Assembly: GCA_025462755.1 (NCBI GenBank)
Contig: JAOAPF010000333.1
Span: 1-32,160 of the forward strand
Length of the DNA stretch: 32,160 nt
From: Edaphobacter sp.
GTDB taxonomy: Bacteria > Acidobacteriota > Terriglobia > Terriglobales > Acidobacteriaceae
Reading direction: 5' to 3'
A program made the translations under genes and the position numbers. Under the pieces are notes generated by a model. The model did not search any database. It had not been told where the DNA came from and worked only from the letters and a program-made list of their open reading frames with translations. Shown here one piece after another: positions 1 to 8,966 of this stretch (positions are counted from its first letter, which is position 1; each line of letters begins with the position of its first letter).

Positions 1-200
1 ACTGCAACGACAGCCTTGTTCTTGGCCTGTTTGCCTCCGCGTTCCGCCAGATGGAGGCCCCATCGCCGGAGAGAGGAGTCCTTTCCTCGTGGTCGGAGGA
101 TATGGTTGGCACACTCGATCAGCAGACTGCGCAGGTAGACGTTGCCTGCCCTCGTGATCCCGAGCTGAGGATCTCGCTCGCCCGACTGGCTGCGTCGTGG
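1..200 (-). pseudogene. IS110/IS116/IS902-type transposase, C-terminal fragment
   Basis: Reading the minus strand from about 200 down to the left edge gives an uninterrupted frame containing RRSQSGERDPQLGITRAGN, then YLRSLLIECANHIL and RRWGLHLAERGGKQAKNKAV. This is the C-terminal domain typical of IS110-family DEDD transposases. The frame is still open at base 1, so its 3' end lies outside the window. Upstream of about 205 the similarity stops abruptly and a different family (tyrosine integrase) begins, so the N-terminal part is missing. The assignment rests on family motifs remembered from IS110 proteins. It is a remnant, not an intact insertion sequence, unless the start was displaced. Confidence 0.8.
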
Positions 201-705
201 TCGCAGGCAGTGTAGTTGTATATGTGGCACGGAACTTATGGAGGTACCAGCGGCTGCACTCATTGGTGTCCTGCAACCCTCGCAATGACCACAATTTAGA
301 CCGGCAGCCCGAACGGTCCGCTTCAACGTCTGGAGCCATTTTTTTTTGGGTATCGCGTTCGGTGCCCACCACCAGTCTGGCCTTGGGACGAACCTTCTTC
401 CATGCCTTCAGCGTCGCAAGCAGGTCGTCAGGAATTGGCACTGACCGCTCAGAACGGTCCTTCATTGTGGAGCCGGCAGAACGATTGAACGATTCTCTCG
501 AACGCGGATCACTTTGGCATGGAAATCCACGTTGTGCCACCCCCAAGTGCATGGCCCTCATGCGGAGACCGGTTTGCAGCAACAGTTTGAAGACCACGCG
601 GCTGTAATCGGTTTTGCATGCGGCAAAGAATGTCTTCAACTCATGACGGTTGTAGATTTCGACTTCCTTTTCCGTGTCATGGCATCTTCTGAGGCGATTG
701 AACGA
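200..705 (-). pseudogene. Degraded tyrosine recombinase/phage-type integrase
   Basis: The minus strand, read across several frames, reconstructs an integrase: EKEVEIYNRHELKTFFAA, KLLLQTGLRMR-AMHL, then after a shift WHNVDFHAKVIRVREN, then ERSVPIPDDLLATLKAWKK, then after a shift at an A-run near 342-350 KWLQTLKRTVRAAGLNCGH, and finally the YLHKFRATYTTTL box. Arm-and-core architecture and the HKFR motif are characteristic of tyrosine recombinases. At least three frame changes are needed and the segment stops right after HKFRATYTTTL, so the C-terminal catalytic His and Tyr are absent. It abuts the IS110 fragment at about 200. Plus-strand open frames over this region are shadows. Confidence 0.8.
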
Positions 706-747
706 AAAGCGAGCATGTCGCTGTGGTAATCTCGGCGTATTCTGGTA

Positions 748-767
748 TGTCTACACTATTGTTAACA
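748..767. promoter_or_regulatory. Candidate GntR/FCD operator upstream of the secreted protein gene
   Basis: TGTCTAC-ACTATT-GTTAACA matches the palindrome TGTCAAC-N6-GTTGACA at 6 of 7 positions in each half. It lies 155 bases before the start at 922. Binding by a local regulator is inferred from recurrence of the motif elsewhere in the window. Confidence 0.5.
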
Positions 768-921
768 TATGATCTGTTTCTTGGTCGACGAAGCATTGGA
801 CGTGTCGGCCAAGGTTCGTTGGGAACCTCTTTTTTCGAAGGTTTTGGGACTGTCGAGCAGGAAAGCCGTCCGTCTGCTCAACCATGATCGGTAGCCGTCA
901 GAGACTTCTGGAGGGATTCGC

Positions 922-1626
922 ATGAGTCTTGCCGCAATCATTCTCCTAATATTTGCTCAGCTCGCACAGGCACCGACAACGTTCGACCTATCCGCTGACT
1001 TCTCTTTTCGCGACAATCCCAAGAAGGTTTGGCAGTACGGGTATTCTGCAACTAATTCTTTAGCGCCGGATCAGTTCCGAGCCGACACGGAATCTGATCG
1101 AGTCGACATGCAATGTGACTCGACTGGTTCGATTGGTTTCTGGCACCCGGCCGCGAATCACGGGCCGGGGCCCGGCTATTACCCGTACGTTGCTTACAAC
1201 ACTACGAAGCAGTCACAGGTAGGTTGCAAAGGATGGGCCGTGCGGGCCGGCGAAGTCGCCATGGAAGCCAGCAATAGCGGCCAATACAGCCTGGTGCGGT
1301 TTGTGGCACCCGTGGCTGGAACCTACAAGGTAGGTGCCCAATTTGCGGGCATCCACTATGGATTATCTACGACCGACGTGCATGTGCTGCACAATGGTAC
1401 GCCTTTATTCGACGCCGATATTGATGGCTATGGTGGCGATCCAGCCTTCCATAAGGTGCAGGGGGCGAACCCGACGGCGAGCTATTCAGGGCAGCTTGAA
1501 TTGAAAGCCAACGAAACCGTGACCTTTGCGGTAGGCTATGGAAAGAACAAAACGAATTCCGGTGACACTACCGGGCTCTTCGCTCAAGTCGTTCTGCTCG
1601 CTGGCGCACCGGGCCAGAAGCGGTAA
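922..1626 (+). CDS. Secreted beta-sandwich protein of unknown function
   Basis: A 234-residue protein with a short Sec signal peptide (MSLAAIILLIFAQLAQA). The start at 922 has a strong Shine-Dalgarno sequence, GGAGGGA, about 7 bases upstream. The mature part (FDLSADFSFRDNPKKVWQYGY, EVAMEASNSGQYSLVRFVAP, GTYKVGAQFAGIH, TTDVHVLHNGTPLFD, ETVTFAVGYG) follows a pattern I associate with secreted carbohydrate-binding-like beta-sandwich domains. Several PEP-CTERM proteins show the same pattern: an FDFSADFS..NPNGVWSYG start and an FAVGYG..DTTG end. No C-terminal sorting signal or membrane anchor is seen. It stands alone, with a candidate operator at 748-767, so it may belong to the sugar regulon as a secreted glycan-binding accessory. 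Coding status is well supported; the function is not known. Confidence 0.75.
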   Translation: MSLAAIILLIFAQLAQAPTTFDLSADFSFRDNPKKVWQYGYSATNSLAPDQFRADTESDRVDMQCDSTGSIGFWHPAANHGPGPGYYPYVAYNTTKQSQVGCKGWAVRAGEVAMEASNSGQYSLVRFVAPVAGTYKVGAQFAGIHYGLSTTDVHVLHNGTPLFDADIDGYGGDPAFHKVQGANPTASYSGQLELKANETVTFAVGYGKNKTNSGDTTGLFAQVVLLAGAPGQKR

Positions 1627-1736
1627 ACGCCTCGATCGTTGGAACTTGGCACTTGGAAGGTGGGGCGCGCCCTCTGTGTTCGCTGTTGATTTTCTTTCTT
1701 CGGTCGAGACTGTAGGGCACCCCCATTATCGCCCCG

Positions 1737-1776
1737 GCAAGATCTCTAATGTCTCAGCAAGATCTCTGATGTCTCA
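1737..1776. repeat. Tandem 20-bp repeat, two copies
   Basis: GCAAGATCTCTAATGTCTCA (1737-1756) is followed immediately by GCAAGATCTCTGATGTCTCA (1757-1776), differing at one position. It lies in the 288-base gap between the secreted protein gene and the convergent GH36-like gene, which otherwise holds nothing I recognise. It could be the remnant of an insertion-sequence end with repeated transposase sites, but no transposase is next to it. Confidence 0.6.
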
Positions 1777-1914
1777 TTCGATGCGTTCTCGAGACGCGTA
1801 AAGGAGACGCTGAAGAGCGTCCTTCTGCGCAGCTAGTTAAGCCACACTGCTTTGAGAGCTGACGTTGAGTGTTCTTGTCGTCACTTGATACGGTGCAACT
1901 TATGCATGCACGGT

Positions 1915-4071
1915 CTATCGCGCCTTCATAAGCACGATCTCCGAGATCGATCGCGATGGAAGCGAGACGGCGATGCCATGGGAGAGGAGTTCCTCTCCTT
2001 TTTTTTCTGTCACTGAACCGTCATTCGCAAATGTAACTTCATAGCTGCGCTCCCTCTGTAACCCAAGAAGTGGTAACTGGACCGAGTCTTTGGTGCTTTC
2101 GCCCCGGAATACCACGATGACCGCCTCTTCACCATCCGGTGAAGTGAACTGAACGGCCTGCAGCGGGTCGGCCGAGTCGCTAGGATTCAGCAGGCGGCGG
2201 CAGTCATGCTGCAATAGATGACGATAGCGCTTGTACAGTGCGGTATTTCGTCGAGCGGCCGCCAGGACTGGCTCAGGAAACAGAGAGACTCGCTGCTTCA
2301 ACTGCCCATTGATGGTACCGAAGCCGAACAGGCTGATCATGCGGCTGCGGAAGATTGTGTCGAGTAGTGCCGAGTTTCCTGCATCCTTAAGCAAGTCCGG
2401 ATCTTCCACAACGATCCACGCCCCATTGTCGGCGCTGGGGTACAGATAAGCTGCTGCCAGAGCGTTGCGGCGCACTGCGTCGGACGGGAAGCTTGCATCG
2501 CTCAGCCAGTTTGCTCGGATCGTACGTGCTAATCCGTAGTCGAGCCGGCTGCCATACCCACACTGTTCCAAGACAAGATTCGGGAATAGCTGGTGGAGAT
2601 GCTGAAAGATCTCGTATTGCCCAACTAGCGAGGCGTAGCTGGCATCTCCGGCCTGATGACCATGATCTGTGCGGTTGCATCCGCTTGCGGGGCTACCCGG
2701 AATACCGGAGTTGTCCCACTTAAGCCAATCGAGTTGAAAGTCCCGGACAATTCGAGTCAGCTCCTGCTTGAGAAATTCGATATAGGGACGGCATCCAAGA
2801 CACACCTGGGTGGCCGCGCTTTCCCAATCTCCAGGGTGAAGTGTCTGGTCCTTTCCGTCGACCTGTGCAGTCCACTGTTGTGGTATGACGCTTCCCACGA
2901 GACGGCTGTCTACGATATTTGGTCCAACCCATAAGCCGAATTTCATGCCGGCTTGGTGTATGCGGCGCGATATGGCAGCCAGACCGCTAGGATATTTTTT
3001 TCGGTCGTCCGTGTAATTGCCCAGCCCGCAGCCCCAGTCTCCAGTGCCTTTGGTCGACGAACCCGTGTACCAAGCTGCATCCATGCAGAAGAGATCCACG
3101 CCTAGACCCACGGAGAAGTCCACTTCGCCGAAGAGCGCCTTTTCGACTCCTGTCCCATCGGTTGACCAAAAGTCATAATCGACCCATGGCCAGTTCTTGA
3201 GCGCCTCCGGGAATACGTGACGCTGCATATAATGTCGCGCCACGAGGAAGGCCTCTTCCAAATCGCCCGCCGCCAGCCCAATGAAGACGCGGGGAACTGC
3301 GAGCTTCTCGTTGGGAGCCATGTTATGGATAAGATCACCGACTTCGACGCTGAGCCAACTGCCGCTCGTATCTTTCACGATGCGGTAATGCCAGTCACGT
3401 TCCCACTCAATTCCAACCAACAGGTATTCCCTTTTTTGGATTGCTTCGAGAACAATCAGTCCACCATATTGCGGAGCATTCCAATGACCTCCGGAAACAG
3501 CGATCGTCTCCGCCACTGGCATTGACTCCAATCCATATTTGTTTCGGTTCACTACATGGACACGCAGGGGCCCAATGTCATCGCGCAGCGCCATGCGAAA
3601 AGGACCGAATGCAGTGACGGACGGATAGGTAGTCTTTCCTGCATTCTGAAATTCCGTCACTAATTCGACTACCGGAGAATCAGAAACGGCCTGCAGAGCA
3701 AGGTTTGCACGTATTTGGCCAGCTTGCGATGCCACCGTGAAACGATCGCCCTTAGCGGCGCGATCGAGGATGCTAGACCGAGCAGTCCAAGCCTGGTCCG
3801 GCGTCTTGGCTGCTTTCCACACCGGCTCGATCAGAGCGCCGGGACGAATCCACTCGAAGTTAGATTTCGGATTTTGAAGGGAGCGAAGCCGTGTTTGTCC
3901 GCCTCGCGTGACCGACATTGTGAGGGAGAAACCATCGGAGCGGAATGTTGCGTCCTGGGATTGCTCTCCATTCCCGCTGCGCGTGTCTAATACTGAGAGC
4001 ACCAAACCGGCAGCTGCGCCTTCAAAGAAATCGCGCCGGCTTATTCCACGTCGTCTTGAAGAATTCGTCAT
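1915..4071 (-). CDS. Tat-exported GH36-like glycosidase (melibiase fold)
   Basis: A 718-residue protein starting MTNSSRRRGISRRDFFEG, a twin-arginine signal (SRRDFF) followed by a hydrophobic stretch. The frame stays open for 63 codons further upstream, but that part looks non-coding, so the ATG at 4071 is preferred. An N-terminal beta-rich domain precedes a (beta/alpha)8 barrel with FCMDAAWYTG, GMKFGLWVGP and DWLKWDNSG. The Asp in LKWD (about residue 453) is the expected nucleophile, and the Asp in WLSDAS (about 525) is a plausible acid/base. The signature C-x-RTDH-x-H-x2-GD-x-SY is shared with the protein at 23805-25988, showing they are divergent relatives. Substrate is unknown; alpha-galactosidase or a neighbouring specificity of GH27/GH36 is most likely. 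It is divergent from the TonB-dependent receptor across a 726-base gap containing a candidate operator. Confidence 0.85.
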   Translation of the reverse strand: MTNSSRRRGISRRDFFEGAAAGLVLSVLDTRSGNGEQSQDATFRSDGFSLTMSVTRGGQTRLRSLQNPKSNFEWIRPGALIEPVWKAAKTPDQAWTARSSILDRAAKGDRFTVASQAGQIRANLALQAVSDSPVVELVTEFQNAGKTTYPSVTAFGPFRMALRDDIGPLRVHVVNRNKYGLESMPVAETIAVSGGHWNAPQYGGLIVLEAIQKREYLLVGIEWERDWHYRIVKDTSGSWLSVEVGDLIHNMAPNEKLAVPRVFIGLAAGDLEEAFLVARHYMQRHVFPEALKNWPWVDYDFWSTDGTGVEKALFGEVDFSVGLGVDLFCMDAAWYTGSSTKGTGDWGCGLGNYTDDRKKYPSGLAAISRRIHQAGMKFGLWVGPNIVDSRLVGSVIPQQWTAQVDGKDQTLHPGDWESAATQVCLGCRPYIEFLKQELTRIVRDFQLDWLKWDNSGIPGSPASGCNRTDHGHQAGDASYASLVGQYEIFQHLHQLFPNLVLEQCGYGSRLDYGLARTIRANWLSDASFPSDAVRRNALAAAYLYPSADNGAWIVVEDPDLLKDAGNSALLDTIFRSRMISLFGFGTINGQLKQRVSLFPEPVLAAARRNTALYKRYRHLLQHDCRRLLNPSDSADPLQAVQFTSPDGEEAVIVVFRGESTKDSVQLPLLGLQRERSYEVTFANDGSVTEKKGEELLSHGIAVSLPSRSISEIVLMKAR

Positions 4072-4438
4072 CGTTTGCATCCTGTCGGTTAGACTTCGTG
4101 TTGACGCATTGCTGGCCAAGTACCTTCGCTCAGCATGGGCATCACAGACGGAGCCCATGCGGGTACCGCTCTGACAGTTTCGAGCTCGCCTGCCAATGCC
4201 AGCCAAGTGTAACGCCAAATTGTAAACAATGCTGCCAACAGCGTTGGCTGAGTTCTCCACAATACTGGGCCTTATTTCTCACTAGAGACCTGTTACTCCT
4301 CGCGAAGAAAGAAGAGGCTTTCCCCAAAGACCGAAGGCGACGATCTGCTCAGCCGAAGAACCACGCGCCCTCACAGCGCATCGTCTGCGATTGAGGAGAA
4401 GGCCGAAAGCAAAGTGATCAACAGATGTAGTCGATTAA

Positions 4439-4458
4439 TGTCGTCAGTACTGTTGACA
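4439..4458. promoter_or_regulatory. Candidate GntR/FCD operator, receptor/GH36 divergent region
   Basis: TGTCGTC-AGTACT-GTTGACA matches the palindrome TGTCAAC-N6-GTTGACA at 5 of 7 positions in the left half and 7 of 7 in the right half. It can serve both divergent genes. Confidence 0.5.
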
Positions 4459-4466
4459 TTTTCGTC

Positions 4467-4496
4467 TTGACAGACGTTGTAGGCCGGATTTATCGT
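4467..4496 (+). promoter_or_regulatory. Candidate sigma70-type promoter for the TonB-dependent receptor
   Basis: A perfect -35 TTGACA at 4467-4472 is followed 18 bases later by TATCGT at 4491-4496. The -35 starts exactly 28 bases after the start of the operator candidate, the same spacing as in front of the transketolase operon, and shares the flanking GTCTTGACA. Confidence 0.4.
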
Positions 4497-4797
4497 CCGG
4501 CTCGCGCTCGATAAGGGACCCTTGCATATGCGCAATAACAAGCCCAAATGCCCATCAACAGGTTGATGTCTGGAGATTGAAGCCTATGAAAAGTAGCGTT
4601 CTCCAGACATTTTCAGAGGACCGGTGGGTTCCAGGACGGGTTTCAGCTATGTGTTATGCGCATGTTGACGGCGAAACGCATTTCCACTCGGTTGTCGCCG
4701 TCGGAATAGTCGCCAGGCCTTCATCAGGCAAAAGGTCGGACTTCTTAGAGACGGGTTACGCGTGAGGAATGCGGCGCACTTGATGGAGGAGATCAGG

Positions 4798-7700
4798 ATG
4801 AATGTGGCAAAGGTTCGCATCCTCGTGCTGGCATCGATGCTTTTTGCATCGAGCGTATCGTGGTCGCATGCCCAAACAGCAGTCACAGGCGCTATCACGG
4901 GATATGTGAGCGACAATTCGGGAAACGCAGTCCCCGGAGCCACCGTGGAAGCGACGGAAGCTGCTACCAGCGTGACCACACAGAGCATTAGCAATAGCTC
5001 CGGGATCTATCGATTCGACAGTCTGCTACCAGGGATTTATTCCGTCACCGTCAGCAAGCCGGCTTTTCGGCAGTTTGCTCGACAGGCCATCCAGGTCGAC
5101 GCCGGGATCTCGGTCCGAATAGACGCCGGACTCCAGGTTGGCGCGGCCACCAGCACGGTAGTGGTGACCGGAGGTGCACCGGTTCTGCAAACCGATTCAG
5201 TACAGGTTACGCAGACGTTCCGAGCACAAGAAATTAGCGCCTTGCCCACATTTGGCCGAAACATCACTCGCCTAAGCCTTCTGGTTCCCGGAGCATCCAT
5301 ACCCGGAGGCCAGTTAGACCTACACCCGGAGAATGCTGGCGAGACCTTCAACGTCAACATTAATGGAGGTCAGGGCGGCAACTTCCAGATTCTAGACGGT
5401 GTCGACAATACCGAGCCAATCCAATCGCTCGCGCTTTTAGTGCCCACACAGGATTCGGTCCAGGAAGAGAGCTTTGCCACCAGTAACTACGATGCCGAGT
5501 ATGGGAAGTCTAGCAGCGGCATCGTTCTGGTGACCACAAAGTCAGGCACAAACAGTCTTCATGGATCGGCCTTCGAGTACTACCGCGACGGCAGTTGGTT
5601 CGCTGCGAACCCGTTCACCCAACCCAACGGAGTGCCTCCGAATATTTGGAATCAGTTCGGCGGCAGCATCGGTGGAGCGATAAAGAAGGACAAGCTCTTC
5701 TTCTTCACCGACTATCAGGGAATGCAGAACCACTTCGGGACTTCCAGCCTCTATACCGCCCCGATCGCGGCATTCAAGAGCGGAGACTTCAGTTCCGTCG
5801 CGGCTACCAATCCCATTTATGATCCGACTACGGGCAATGCGGACGGGACCGGAAGAACCCAGTTTGCGGGAAATATAATTCCCGCCTCACGACTCAGTCC
5901 GGCGGCCACTAAACTTCTGGCTCTCCTCCCGAATCCAACAGTCCCCACGGCAACCGATAACAACTACACCGTGACCCGGCCTGCAATATTCGACCAGCAG
6001 CAGGCGGACGGGCGGATCGACTATTTTGTGAGCCCCAAGACTGTGATCTTCGGTAAGTTCAGCTACTTTCACGCCAACTTCCATACCGACAACGTCTTTG
6101 GCGCTACGGGAGGAGGCCCTCCGCTCGGAGGCGCGGTGAACTCGGGAGACTCAACGGACAACGTCTACAGTACGACGGTCAACTACCAGCGCACTTTTTC
6201 CTCCACGTTGCAGCAGGACTTTCGATTCGCGTTCTCGCGGATCCTGATCCAGGAGCTGCAACTCGATGCCAGCCAAGACACCGCAACCACGGTTGGCATT
6301 CCCAACATCAACTTGGGTACTGTGTTTACCCGCGGCCTGCCGACTTTGACGATCGATGGACCTGTCGGTGCATTCACGATGGGTGACATCGGCTTGCCGT
6401 TCTTCGAACGGGAAACCAACTTCGAGTTTTTCGATACCTGGACCAAGATATACGGGCGTCATTCCTTCAAATTCGGTGCAGATGTTGAGAAGTTCTTTGG
6501 TATTCGAACCGATGTAAATGGACGTGGCTCTTTTGACTTCTCGCAAAACCTTACCGGCAGTTCTAACGTGCCCAATTCAGGGTCGGGTATGGCTAGCTTT
6601 CTCCTCGGCCTTAGCGACAACTTCGGACGAGATATCACGTTGATTCAGCCCCAAGAAAAGCAATGGAAGCTGGGCTTTTACGGGCAGGATACCTGGCGAG
6701 TTACGCCACGGCTCACCGCGATCCTGGGATTGCGATGGGATTACTACAGCCCGATCTTCTCCCAAAACGGGCAGAGTGTCGGCAACATCAACCTAAACAC
6801 CGGCGACATCCTGTTGACGAATCTGGCCGGCAAGTATGCTGGTGTTCAAACTCTGAAAACCGAGTATTCCCCCCGCCTCGGACTCTCATATCAACTCTTC
6901 CGAAACACCGTTTTGCGTGGCGGGTTCGGTCGCAGCTATTTTCTTAACTCATCGGGAGCAACGTTCGGCACCCAAGGTTGCTGTTGGCCGATTAAGCAAA
7001 GCCAGTCATTTGTTGGTGAGAGCCCTTACGCAGCGTTGCCCTTCACGCTTGATCAGGGGCCTGGGAAACCAGCCGCACTTCCTGCTTACCCTCCCAATGG
7101 CCTCATTCCTCTTCCGAATGGTTTTAGCGAGTTCTTTCCCGGCACCGGAGACTACCCGCACAGCTATAACGATCAGTGGAACGTTACGTTGCAGCAGGCG
7201 CTTGGCGATAATGTCTCGATGTCGCTTAGTTACATTGGTGCACGCGGGCGGCATCTGTGGGACAACATCGATGTCAATGCTCCCGTTCCGGGTGCCGGGG
7301 ATTTCAACAGCCGTCGTCCTTACTATGCGAAATACGGCTGGAGTGTCGAAGAGTATCAACGCAACACGCAGTTGAGCGGATATCCCGAACTGACAAGCAA
7401 TTACAATGCGCTGCAGGCGACCGTCAACACCCGTTTTCGCGGCGGACTCAACCTGTTGAGCAATTTCACCTGGGATAAGTCCCTGGACGAAGGAGTATAC
7501 GGTCCGCAGAATCAGTTCAACTTTGCGAGCAACTATGGGAATTCAAGTACTACGCGGCCTTATACATGGATTTCCGCGGTAACGTGGGAGATTCCGGTCG
7601 GCCGAGGCAAGCTCCTTGGCGCCGACCTTGGCCGGGCAGCAGATACCTTGGTTGGGGGCTGGCAGCTGAGCGGTATTGTCAACTTTGAGGCAGGACAATA

Positions 7701-8091
7701 CTTCACCCCACAATTAGCCAACAACGCTTCCTTGAATTCTACGATCAGTCTCCGGCCTAATCGAGACGGCAGCGGTAAGGTCCCCAATCCCAACCGCCAT
7801 CTGTGGTTCGACCCCACTGAGTTCTCCGTCCCTGCGCCATTTACTTACGGAAATACGGCGAACGGCCTTCTGCTTGGGCCACGCTTTTTCTCAACGGATA
7901 TTTCTGTATCCAAGAGCATAGCCATCACTGAAAGAGCTCATCTCAAACTCAACTGGGATATCTTCAACGCCTTGAACAATACGAATCTGGCGGCTCCAAA
8001 CGCCTCCGTGGATACCAGTACGGCAGGACAAATCACTGGCACGGTTGATTTTCCGCGACGCATGCAGATCGGGGCGCACTTGAGCTTCTGA
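4798..8091 (+). CDS. TonB-dependent outer-membrane receptor, Oar-like, with carboxypeptidase-regulatory domain
   Basis: A 1097-residue outer-membrane protein. The ATG at 4798 is chosen because GGAGGA lies 7 bases upstream and it gives a clean signal peptide (MNVAKVRILVLASMLFASS..SHAQ); an upstream in-frame GTG at 4762 has no such support. Residues about 30-115 form a carboxypeptidase regulatory-like beta-sandwich (GAITGYVSDNSGNAVPGATV, GIYRFDSLLPGIYSV). A plug-like segment follows (TFRAQEISALPTFGRNITRL, QILDGVDNTEPIQS, YGKSSSGIVLVTTKSGTN). The rest is a large beta-barrel ending RRMQIGAHLSF, with the terminal aromatic residue expected of an outer-membrane barrel. Acidobacteria commonly use such receptors without a SusD partner, and none is present here. 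The likely role is uptake of oligosaccharide freed by the surrounding glycosidases; the ligand is inferred from context only. It is convergent with the GntR gene, with a strong hairpin between them. Confidence 0.93.
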   Translation: MNVAKVRILVLASMLFASSVSWSHAQTAVTGAITGYVSDNSGNAVPGATVEATEAATSVTTQSISNSSGIYRFDSLLPGIYSVTVSKPAFRQFARQAIQVDAGISVRIDAGLQVGAATSTVVVTGGAPVLQTDSVQVTQTFRAQEISALPTFGRNITRLSLLVPGASIPGGQLDLHPENAGETFNVNINGGQGGNFQILDGVDNTEPIQSLALLVPTQDSVQEESFATSNYDAEYGKSSSGIVLVTTKSGTNSLHGSAFEYYRDGSWFAANPFTQPNGVPPNIWNQFGGSIGGAIKKDKLFFFTDYQGMQNHFGTSSLYTAPIAAFKSGDFSSVAATNPIYDPTTGNADGTGRTQFAGNIIPASRLSPAATKLLALLPNPTVPTATDNNYTVTRPAIFDQQQADGRIDYFVSPKTVIFGKFSYFHANFHTDNVFGATGGGPPLGGAVNSGDSTDNVYSTTVNYQRTFSSTLQQDFRFAFSRILIQELQLDASQDTATTVGIPNINLGTVFTRGLPTLTIDGPVGAFTMGDIGLPFFERETNFEFFDTWTKIYGRHSFKFGADVEKFFGIRTDVNGRGSFDFSQNLTGSSNVPNSGSGMASFLLGLSDNFGRDITLIQPQEKQWKLGFYGQDTWRVTPRLTAILGLRWDYYSPIFSQNGQSVGNINLNTGDILLTNLAGKYAGVQTLKTEYSPRLGLSYQLFRNTVLRGGFGRSYFLNSSGATFGTQGCCWPIKQSQSFVGESPYAALPFTLDQGPGKPAALPAYPPNGLIPLPNGFSEFFPGTGDYPHSYNDQWNVTLQQALGDNVSMSLSYIGARGRHLWDNIDVNAPVPGAGDFNSRRPYYAKYGWSVEEYQRNTQLSGYPELTSNYNALQATVNTRFRGGLNLLSNFTWDKSLDEGVYGPQNQFNFASNYGNSSTTRPYTWISAVTWEIPVGRGKLLGADLGRAADTLVGGWQLSGIVNFEAGQYFTPQLANNASLNSTISLRPNRDGSGKVPNPNRHLWFDPTEFSVPAPFTYGNTANGLLLGPRFFSTDISVSKSIAITERAHLKLNWDIFNALNNTNLAAPNASVDTSTAGQITGTVDFPRRMQIGAHLSF

Positions 8092-8143
8092 TCAGCGTTC
8101 TCGCGGCTGTGAGGGGGATGCTGCGAGCCAAGCAGCGAGTATT

Positions 8144-8219
8144 GCGCTAAATTCTTGATCGGAAGGACTTGGGAAGCAAACTAGCTTCCCAAGTTTACGG
8201 ATGCGATCGGATTTAGCGC
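8144..8219. terminator. Nested hairpin, probable bidirectional terminator
   Basis: ACTTGGGAAGC (8167-8177), loop AAACTA, GCTTCCCAAGT (8184-8194) form a perfect 11-bp stem followed by TTT. An outer arm pair GCGCTAAAT (8144-8152) and ATTTAGCGC (8211-8219) is also perfect. It sits between the convergent receptor and GntR genes. Confidence 0.65.
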
Positions 8220-8282
8220 ACTCTGTCTAAGTCCCAAATCAAGGACATTGCGGCGCCTCACCGGTCTAGAGGTCCGAGACAA

Positions 8283-8966
8283 CTACAGGACGCCAATTAA
8301 GTGTCTTGCGGAATGGCCGCCGAAAATTCGGTCATGCAATTCCGAAAAATGTTGCTCAACCGCCATCTCGACTTTCGACGCTGGACTCGACAATACAATG
8401 TCCAGATACTTTTCATGATCTTTATATCGCTGCCGGATCGGCAAGGCACTTGAAAATGTCCGAGCGATCAAGAAAACGCGCGGGTTCATGACGTTCGAAA
8501 GAGTGCGTTCGAGCGCCTCGCGTTCGGAAAAGCGCCAGATCGTGTGGTGGAGTTCCAGATCGGCCGCGAGAAACCGCTCATTATCCTCGTCCTTGGTAGC
8601 GGCCTTCATCTCTTCCAGGATGGAAGAGAGCGTCTGCTCCTTAGTTGCATTCATCGACTGACGCATGTAACGCACGCAGAGGCCTTCCAGTTTGCCGCGC
8701 ATGCTGAAGACAACCTCGATCGATTCCGCGGAAATATCTGGGATGAACGTGCCGCGCCGGGGAACGGTCTCGACGAGGCCATCTCGCTCGAGGCGCAAAA
8801 TAGCCTCACGGATGGGACCGCGACTGCAATGAAGTGTTTTGGCAAGAGTTTCTTCCGTCAAACGCTGCCGAGGCTTGAACAGTCCTGAATATATGGAGTC
8901 CCGAATGTAAACTTCCACCCGTTCGGTGGCGGAATTCCCGGCCGATTTAGCCTTGTCCTTCAGCAC
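8283..8966 (-). CDS. GntR-family regulator, FadR/FCD subfamily (regulator 1)
   Basis: An N-terminal winged helix (TERVEVYIRDSIYSGLFKPR, TLHCSRGPIREAILRLERDG, PRRGTFIPDISAES) is followed by an all-helical FCD ligand domain. The metal-type residues expected in FCD are present: Asp and His in AADLELHHTI, His in YKDHEKYL and His in VEQHFSEL. The frame is open to a TTG at 9065, but alignment with the paralogue at 19427-20167 places the natural start near the GTG at 8966. Neither start has a convincing ribosome site, so the start is uncertain. FCD regulators typically bind sugar acids or organic acids and repress catabolic genes. It is divergent from the transketolase operon with a candidate operator between them, so it is a likely local controller. 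It is convergent with the receptor gene. Confidence 0.88.
   Translation of the reverse strand: MLKDKAKSAGNSATERVEVYIRDSIYSGLFKPRQRLTEETLAKTLHCSRGPIREAILRLERDGLVETVPRRGTFIPDISAESIEVVFSMRGKLEGLCVRYMRQSMNATKEQTLSSILEEMKAATKDEDNERFLAADLELHHTIWRFSEREALERTLSNVMNPRVFLIARTFSSALPIRQRYKDHEKYLDIVLSSPASKVEMAVEQHFSELHDRIFGGHSARHLIGVL

Larger units (their letters stand above)
4072..4797. other. Divergent regulatory gap between GH36-like gene and TonB-dependent receptor
   Basis: No convincing gene lies here; open frames on both strands lack family features. The gap holds the operator candidate at 4439-4458, a promoter candidate at 4467-4496 and a small hairpin (GCCGGA at 4483-4488, TCCGGC at 4496-4501) overlapping the possible -10. 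If that promoter is right, the receptor mRNA has a leader of about 300 bases. Confidence 0.5.

Noticed and set aside
197-729. Plus-strand open frames of 136 and 71 codons at the left edge
   Set aside because: They lie antisense to a reconstructable integrase and show no family features.
4087-4106. A GTTGACG word just upstream of the first GH36-like gene
   Set aside because: The left half does not match at the 20-bp spacing, so it was not counted as an operator.
4072-4260. 63-codon N-terminal extension of the first GH36-like protein
   Set aside because: It would bury the twin-arginine signal inside the protein and has no conserved features; the ATG at 4071 fits better.
4577-4765. A 62-codon open frame in the receptor leader overlapping the upstream GTG
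   Set aside because: No ribosome site suited to the start and no recognisable sequence; probably chance, although a leader peptide cannot be fully excluded.
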